A DNA stretch of 64,000 nt from NCBI RefSeq assembly GCF_006440775.1, contig NZ_VFTZ01000003.1, forward strand, positions 248,001-312,000, read 5' to 3'. Of the stretch, positions 58,994-64,000 are shown one piece after another. A program made the position numbers and the translations under genes. Each line of letters opens with the position of its first letter. The stretch's first letter is position 1. Origin of the DNA: Mesorhizobium sp. B2-7-2 (lineage in GTDB: Bacteria > Pseudomonadota > Alphaproteobacteria > Rhizobiales > Rhizobiaceae). A model generated the notes under the pieces. That model worked only from the letters and a program-made list of their open reading frames with translations. It did not search any database and was not told where the DNA came from.

Positions 58994-59923
58994 ATGGCAA
59001 TTCTCCTCATCGCAGAACACGACAATGCAAGCCTTTCCGACCAGACCGCCAAGGCGCTGTCGGCCGCTCTCCAGATCGGCTCCGATGTCGACGTGCTGGT
59101 GGCCGGCAAGGGCGCCAAGGCAGCTGCCGATGCCGCTGCCAAGTTGAAAGGCGTGCGCAAGGTGATGCTCGCCGAGGCCGACGAGCTTGCCGAGCGCCTC
59201 GCCGAGCCGACGGCGGCGCTGGTCGTCTCGCTCGCCGGCTCCTATGACGCGATCGTCGCGCCCGCGACCTCGTCGGGCAAGAACATCGCGCCGCGCGTGG
59301 CGGCACTCCTCGATGTCGCCCAGGTGTCCGAGATCATCGAGGTTGTCTCGCCCGACACCTTCAAGCGGCCGATCTATGCCGGCAACGCCATCCAGACCGT
59401 GCAGTCGACCGACGCCAAGAAGGTCATCACGGTGCGCACCGCGTCCTTCGCGGCGGCGCCCGAAGGCGGCTCGGCCGCGGTCGAGACGGTCAACGCCGCC
59501 GCCAACCCCGGCCTGTCGTCTTTCATCGAGAACAAGCTTTCCGAGAACGATCGTCCGGAATTGACCTCGGCCAAGATCATCATCTCGGGCGGCCGCGCGC
59601 TCGGCTCGTCGGAGAAGTTCCAGGAGGTCATCCTGCCGGTCGCGGATAAGCTCGGCGCCGCGGTCGGCGCAAGCCGAGCCGCGGTCGATGCCGGCTACGC
59701 GCCGAACGACTGGCAGGTCGGCCAGACCGGCAAGGTGGTCGCGCCCGACCTCTACATCGCCGTCGGCATCTCCGGCGCCATCCAGCACCTGGCCGGCATG
59801 AAGGATTCCAAGGTGATCGTCGCCATCAACAAGGACGAGGAAGCCCCGATCTTCCAGGTCGCCGATTACGGCCTGGTCGGCGATCTCTTCGTCATCCTGC
59901 CGGAGCTGGCAACCTATGTGTGA
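58994..59923 (+). CDS. etfA: electron-transfer flavoprotein alpha subunit
   Basis: 309 residues. The C-terminal FAD domain holds [60 protein letters not shown] and ends [13 protein letters not shown]. It carries the FAD of the ETF heterodimer. It follows etfB by 24 bp with AAGGACAAAG upstream. A scrap of a second etfA end lies at 35780-35848. Confidence 0.96.
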   Translation: MAILLIAEHDNASLSDQTAKALSAALQIGSDVDVLVAGKGAKAAADAAAKLKGVRKVMLAEADELAERLAEPTAALVVSLAGSYDAIVAPATSSGKNIAPRVAALLDVAQVSEIIEVVSPDTFKRPIYAGNAIQTVQSTDAKKVITVRTASFAAAPEGGSAAVETVNAAANPGLSSFIENKLSENDRPELTSAKIIISGGRALGSSEKFQEVILPVADKLGAAVGASRAAVDAGYAPNDWQVGQTGKVVAPDLYIAVGISGAIQHLAGMKDSKVIVAINKDEEAPIFQVADYGLVGDLFVILPELATYV

Positions 59924-60166
59924 TTTCCTTGCAATCGATGCTCCATGGGAGCGGCTAACGATGGAAATTTCATATCAGATAGGTTTGGTGGTTGAGAGGA
60001 TGATCGAGGGTGGAACACTCGAGCGATCCGAGCTTGAGCAAGACAACGGCCATTGCTTCGTTTGAACGACCGCTTCGCACCTCATACCGGCCTGGCGAAC
60101 AGCCCCTACCATGCCCTGAAAGCGGACATTCAAATTTGGGCTTGCGAAAGTCCCAGAGAAATCGCC

Positions 60167-61201
60167 TTAGATGTTCTCGGGGGTGACAATTTCAAATGGT
60201 ATGGATCGCTGAATGGTGGCCAGCTGCGCCTGCGGCCCAGTGACATCAATCATCGTCTGCACAAGAAGGGAAGACGTAGCTTCGAGAGGATGGCAGAGAG
60301 CTGCGGTTATCAGCCCTTCGGACAGCCCTTTCCGAGTTTCTGGGCCAATGTCGCGGCACACCACTTTGATGCCTGATCGCCGCTCAGGAGAGACTTCCCT
60401 TAAAGCCCGAAGCACGCCCGTAATACCGCCGCCGACAATTAGGATTCCTGCAAGATCGTCGGTCGACTTCAGCAACTCCGCCACCATGCGGTAAGCTTCA
60501 TTTGGTTCCTCGTGAGTGGGGCGGCTTTCCTCGACTGTGAGCCGAGGCGCATGCTCGCGCAGATAGGAGCGGAAGCTGGCGTCCGAGACGTCTTGGCATT
60601 GGTACCGGTGATTGCCGATGAAAACCGCGATGCGGCCTGGGCCTTGCGTCGTTTGCGTGATCAGGAAGGCCGCGGTCCGTCCCAGCTTCCAATTGTCGGT
60701 GCCCACATAAGCCGCCCTTTCCGGGGCGGATTGATCCGTGATGTAGGAGACGACCGGTTTCCCCATCTCCTTCAGTGAACGGATAGCCTGGCCAACGATC
60801 GGGTGATCCGCCGCGACCACCGCGACCGCGTCGCATTCCTCGCCGAGCGCGATCAGTCGGCCCGATATGGTCTCCGGCGTCAGAATATCGACGAAGTCGA
60901 CGACAGGTTCAATGACCTCGTCCCGACGCTCGCGACAGGCGGCAATAATCTTCTTCCCGAACAGCTGGTAGAGGTCGCGGGTCGACTGCTGGAGCAGGAA
61001 ACCCAACCGGTAGTGTGGCGATATTTTTCGGGCCCGATCGTCAATCGCTCCTAGGCCGTAAAACCCGATTTCCTCCGCGGCGCTCTGCACGCGTTGGACT
61101 GTCTTGGGTCGCACGGAAACGGTGCCGCCCAATATTCTGTTCACAGTCGCCACCGATACGCCTGCCGCCGTGGCGAGATCATGGATTGTCGGCCGCTTCA
61201 T
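60167..61201 (-). CDS. LacI-family transcriptional regulator
   Basis: 344 residues. N-terminal helix-turn-helix and hinge KRPTIHDLATAAGVSVATVNRILGGTVSVRPKTVQRV, followed by a periplasmic-binding-protein-like effector domain (IAVFIGNHRYQCQDVSDASFRSYL, ILIVGGGITGVLRAL). It resembles AraR/sugar-type repressors. Start at 61201 (MKRPTIHDL); a longer form starting MMILQRDG is possible. It is divergent from the desaturase and sugar-ABC genes, and the A/T-rich gap (61202-61398) carries two TGATAC repeats that may be its operator. Confidence 0.9.
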   Translation of the reverse strand: MKRPTIHDLATAAGVSVATVNRILGGTVSVRPKTVQRVQSAAEEIGFYGLGAIDDRARKISPHYRLGFLLQQSTRDLYQLFGKKIIAACRERRDEVIEPVVDFVDILTPETISGRLIALGEECDAVAVVAADHPIVGQAIRSLKEMGKPVVSYITDQSAPERAAYVGTDNWKLGRTAAFLITQTTQGPGRIAVFIGNHRYQCQDVSDASFRSYLREHAPRLTVEESRPTHEEPNEAYRMVAELLKSTDDLAGILIVGGGITGVLRALREVSPERRSGIKVVCRDIGPETRKGLSEGLITAALCHPLEATSSLLVQTMIDVTGPQAQLATIQRSIPFEIVTPENI

Positions 61202-61398
61202 TGGACGCCCATCCCTTTGCAGTATCATCATGACTGAAACTAAATGATACAAATGCAATTTTGATACTATTTCTACCTTCTCCAAATATCAACCCTCCGA
61301 TATGAATTGCGCCGAGTTAGGGCTCGGCCGGCTGAGCCCAGGGCGGGGCCTGATCCCTGCAGATTCCAGATCGATCCGGGTGAGGAGGCGCTGTTACG

Positions 61399-62445
61399 AT
61401 GGATGACCTTCAGTATGGAACACGCGACAAACGCGGCAATTGGGCGCCGCACCGCCGCGCCGAGCCGGCGCCGATCTGGCACCGCCCGTTCAATGCAAAG
61501 AAGGTGATGGCCTGGATCCCGGAGTTCTTCTGGCCGTGGAACATGTTCCATCTCGCCACGTCGCTCATTTGGGTCAATCTGCTCATCCCGAGCTGGCAAA
61601 GCCTCGCGAGCTTTTCGCTGCTCAACTACCTTTGGCTGTATGGCCTCAATGCCGCCGGGATTTTTCTTTTCTACGGCTTCTTCGAGTTGCGCTATTACAT
61701 CCAGCGCAAGCAGCAGAACCGTTTCAAATACAATCCGAAATTTCCGTCCGAGGTGCCCTCCGACGTGTTCTGGTTTCAAAGCCAGAACATCGACAATTTT
61801 GCCCGCTCTTTTTTCGTCACGATACCGCTGTGGACGGTGGTCGAGATCGTGATGCTGTGGGTCTATGCCAACAGCTGGGCGGTCTGGCTGCCGTGGACGA
61901 CGAACTGGCTATACCTGTCGTTCCTGGTGCTTATCGCGCCGGCCGTACATGAGGTCTATTTCTTCTTCCTGCACAGGGCTATCCATTGGCCGCCGCTCTA
62001 CAAATGGGTGCATTCGGTCCATCATAATTCGATCAACCCGAGCCCGTGGTCGTCGCTGTCGATGCATCCGGTCGAAGGCTTCCTCTATCACGCTGAGGCC
62101 TGGCTGCACCTGTTGATCCCGTCCAACCCGGTCTGCGCCTACTTCACACTGCACGGCGCGGGTTTCGGCGCGGTGAACGGTCACCTCGGTTTCGAGATCT
62201 TCGAAATCACCGACAAGGTCAATCTCGATAGCCATTCCTACGTACACTACCTGCATCACAAGTATTTCGAGGTGAATTACGGCGGCGACGGGCTGGTACC
62301 CCTCGATAAGCTGTTTGGCACCTGGCACGACGGCAGCAAGGAAGCCGACGAGGCCATGAAGGCACGCTTCCGCAAGAAGAAGGAAAAGATGCGGAGCCGC
62401 CAGGAAGGCCGCGGTGATCCGGCGCCTGGAATGCCGGCGGAATAA
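61399..62445 (+). CDS. sterol-desaturase/fatty-acid-hydroxylase family membrane protein
   Basis: 348 residues, about four membrane helices. Histidine clusters of the di-iron family: HEVYFFFLHRAIH, HSVHHNSINPSPW, then HSYVHYLHHKYFEVNYG. It ends LVPLDKLFGTWHDGS, the typical family tail. These enzymes use O2 to hydroxylate or desaturate lipids, with donors such as cytochrome b5. A lipid hydroxylase at the head of a sugar-type importer unit is unexpected. ATG with AGGAGG upstream. Substrate unknown. Confidence 0.9.
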   Translation: MDDLQYGTRDKRGNWAPHRRAEPAPIWHRPFNAKKVMAWIPEFFWPWNMFHLATSLIWVNLLIPSWQSLASFSLLNYLWLYGLNAAGIFLFYGFFELRYYIQRKQQNRFKYNPKFPSEVPSDVFWFQSQNIDNFARSFFVTIPLWTVVEIVMLWVYANSWAVWLPWTTNWLYLSFLVLIAPAVHEVYFFFLHRAIHWPPLYKWVHSVHHNSINPSPWSSLSMHPVEGFLYHAEAWLHLLIPSNPVCAYFTLHGAGFGAVNGHLGFEIFEITDKVNLDSHSYVHYLHHKYFEVNYGGDGLVPLDKLFGTWHDGSKEADEAMKARFRKKKEKMRSRQEGRGDPAPGMPAE

Positions 62446-62539
62446 CCAACCAAACGCTGTTTCGGCTGAGCCGTGAGGAGCGGGCCCGGGACAGGAAGAC
62501 TTTTGTTGAAACCCCACGGGGTAATCTGGGAGGAATACC

Positions 62540-63505
62540 ATGAAGCTTTTCAAGACACTGGTGTCGACAGCGGTGCTGATCGGGTTCAGCACCGGCGCGA
62601 CGCTCGCCGCCAATATCTTCGTGGTCGGCGGCAAGCCCGACGATCCGTTCTGGTCGATTGTCAAGCGCGGCGCTGAAGACGCCGGCAAGGTGGTCGAGGC
62701 TCAGGGCGGCAAGGTTACCTGGCTCGGGCCGCAGAACTACGACAATCTCGGTGTAGACGCCGCCGAACTGATCCGCCAAGCGATCGACCAGAAGGCCGAC
62801 GCCATTGTCGGCCCGGACTGGGTGCCGGAAGCTATGGACCCTGCGTTCAAGGCGGTAAAGGACGCGGGCATTCCGCTGCTTATCTACAATGCCGGCGGGT
62901 TGAAAGCGGCCGATCGCCTTGGCGCCATGAACTATGTCGGCTCGGACGATTATAAGGGCGGCGTCGCGGCCGGCGAGTACCTCACCAAGGCTGGCAACAA
63001 GAAAGGCGTCTGCATCAACACGCTGCCAGGCGCCGCCAATATCGAGGCGTTTTGCGGTGGCTTCAAGGAGGGGATGAAGAACGGCGGCGGCGAAGCCGAC
63101 GTGCTGCCGTTGCCGGCCACCTCCTTCGGCTCGGCCACGGCCGTCGCGCAGGCGGTGAAGGCCTATCTGCTACAGCATCAGGACGTGAACGCCGTCTTTA
63201 CCATCGGCAACGTCGATGCGAACTCGGCCATGAACGGCATTACCCAGGCCGGCAAGATCGGAAAAGTCCACCTTTGCGGCATGAATTTCGACGAGACCAT
63301 CCTGAACAACATCAAGGGCGGCCAGCAGGACTGCGCGATCGACCAGCAGGGCTATCTGCAAGGCTATCTCGCCGTTGCGATCCTGAACGGCCATGTCAAC
63401 TATGGTTTGTCGGTGCCTACCCGTGAGATCCTGACGGGACCAGGCATCATCGACAAGGCAAATGTCGACGCCACCATCGCCGGCGTGAAAGCAGGGACGC
63501 GATAA
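62540..63505 (+). CDS. sugar ABC transporter periplasmic binding protein (RbsB-like)
   Basis: 321 residues with a signal peptide (MKLFKTLVSTAVLIGFSTGA, cleavage near LAA). The binding domain begins NIFVVGGKPDDPFWSIVKRGAED. It has the type I periplasmic fold with LIRQAIDQKADAIVGPDW and GCINTLPG-like loops. CUT2-type importer component. Good GGGAGGAATACC ribosome site. Ligand could be a sugar or another polar compound. Confidence 0.91.
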   Translation: MKLFKTLVSTAVLIGFSTGATLAANIFVVGGKPDDPFWSIVKRGAEDAGKVVEAQGGKVTWLGPQNYDNLGVDAAELIRQAIDQKADAIVGPDWVPEAMDPAFKAVKDAGIPLLIYNAGGLKAADRLGAMNYVGSDDYKGGVAAGEYLTKAGNKKGVCINTLPGAANIEAFCGGFKEGMKNGGGEADVLPLPATSFGSATAVAQAVKAYLLQHQDVNAVFTIGNVDANSAMNGITQAGKIGKVHLCGMNFDETILNNIKGGQQDCAIDQQGYLQGYLAVAILNGHVNYGLSVPTREILTGPGIIDKANVDATIAGVKAGTR

Positions 63506-63516
63506 TCCTTCCGCCT

Positions 63517-63547
63517 GGGCCGCCCTCGCTTTTGCTGCGGGCGGCCC
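63517..63547 (+). terminator. hairpin between binding protein and permease genes
   Basis: GGGCCGCCC (63517-63525) and GGGCGGCCC (63539-63547) around a 13-base loop, followed by CCTTTCC. Same position relative to a binding-protein gene as in the araF and 48452 loci. Confidence 0.6.
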
Positions 63548-63605
63548 CTTTCCTTCTCGGCGTCGGCTGCATCGTGGCAGGTCGGCATGTTCGCGGATTA
63601 CCCCA

Positions 63606-64000
63606 ATGGCACATCCCGTGACGTCCACATCAATTCCGGCGCCGGACCGAACGCAATCCGGACTGGCCCTCGGCCGGCTGGCGCGTCGGCCGGAGTCGGG
63701 CTCGTTTCTCGGCATGGTCGCAGTTCTGCTGTTCTTCGGGCTGTTCGGCGGTAGTGGCTTTTTGTCGGCCGCCGGCACGGCCAGCTGGCTGAACATCGCT
63801 TCCGAGATCGGGATAATCGCGCTGCCGATTGGACTGCTGATGATCGCCGGGGAACTGGACATCTCGGTCGGTGCGGTGATCCCTGCTGCATCGCTCACGG
63901 CGGCCATTGTCTCCGGCCATTATGGCCTGCCCGATTGGCTCGGCATAGCGGCGGCGCTTGGCCTTGGCCTCGCGGTCGGCTTCATCAACGGCCTGTTCGT
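63606..64000 (+). CDS. sugar ABC transporter permease, N-terminal part
   Basis: About 131 codons before the window ends. A hydrophilic start (MAHPVTSTSIPAPDRTQ) is followed by membrane helices and the CUT2 signature MIAGELDISVGAVIPAASL. It is the channel partner of the binding protein upstream, with the ATPase expected beyond the right edge. A GTG at 63618 is an alternative start. Confidence 0.88.
   Translation, partial: MAHPVTSTSIPAPDRTQSGLALGRLARRPESGSFLGMVAVLLFFGLFGGSGFLSAAGTASWLNIASEIGIIALPIGLLMIAGELDISVGAVIPAASLTAAIVSGHYGLPDWLGIAAALGLGLAVGFINGLF

Noticed and set aside
59924..60166. Possible small gene after etfA (MEISYQIGLVVERMIEGG...)
   Set aside because: Only about 35 codons, without a ribosome site or motif; probably decayed sequence between convergent genes.

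Overview
The window is high-GC alphaproteobacterial DNA, almost certainly from the Rhizobiales and most like Mesorhizobium. The gene repertoire (hydantoinase, ABC and SDR catabolic operons), the dispersed palindromic repeat after selC and the protein sequences all suggest this. It reads as a metabolic chromosomal or megaplasmid segment. I see no phage, IS element, CRISPR array, rRNA or plasmid origin. The one complete RNA gene is selC, the selenocysteine tRNA.

Layout. (1) 1-1272: 5' end of an HpaB-type flavin hydroxylase gene and a divergent AraC-family regulator. (2) 1344-15400: an apparently amine- or amino-acid-directed catabolic cluster under two paralogous IclR regulators. One divergent unit is iclR1, a Tm-1-like protein, a HAD hydrolase and a class III aminotransferase against an APC permease, a cytochrome P450, an aldehyde dehydrogenase, a membrane protein and YceI. 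The other is iclR2 against a second class III aminotransferase and two SDRs. Both regulators have the same promoter-proximal DNA block. (3) 15623-16345: autotransporter barrel pseudogene. (4) 16413-23726: galactose/arabinose-type pathway, with an SDR sugar dehydrogenase, mutarotase, AraFGH-type importer, a divergent GntR/FadR regulator and galactonate dehydratase dgoD.

(5) 23841-35123: a self-contained selenocysteine and formate dehydrogenase island. selD is divergent from fdnG (in-frame UGA at codon 200 with a SECIS hairpin), followed by fdnH, fdnI, fdhE, selA, a Sel1-repeat gene, selB and selC. The selB reading frame continues through the whole selC tRNA gene. (6) 35122-36367: dispersed repeat, a small conserved hypothetical gene, a 3' scrap of an etfA gene and decayed sequence.

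(7) 36368-56063: about 20 kb all on the minus strand. Reading in the direction of transcription: hydroxyacid dehydrogenase, shikimate-dehydrogenase-like protein, SDR, RidA, FadR-type regulator, two SDRs, LysR regulator, a polar amino acid ABC importer, an FAD-linked hydroxyacid dehydrogenase, a ThDP enzyme, hydantoinase A and B, aminotransferase and a uronate-dehydrogenase-like protein. Many junctions are start/stop overlaps, so the downstream half is a translationally coupled catabolic operon. (8) 56173-59923: the divergent plus-strand partner, with HpcH/HpaI aldolase, an FAD amine/hydroxyacid oxidoreductase and etfB-etfA. (9) 60167-64000: LacI regulator divergent from a sterol-desaturase-family protein, a sugar-type binding protein and a truncated permease.

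The Sec/formate island and the galactonate pathway are recognised with confidence. The substrates of the IclR-twin cluster and of the 20-kb hydantoinase/ABC locus cannot be read from sequence. These two are the best candidates for undescribed pathways.
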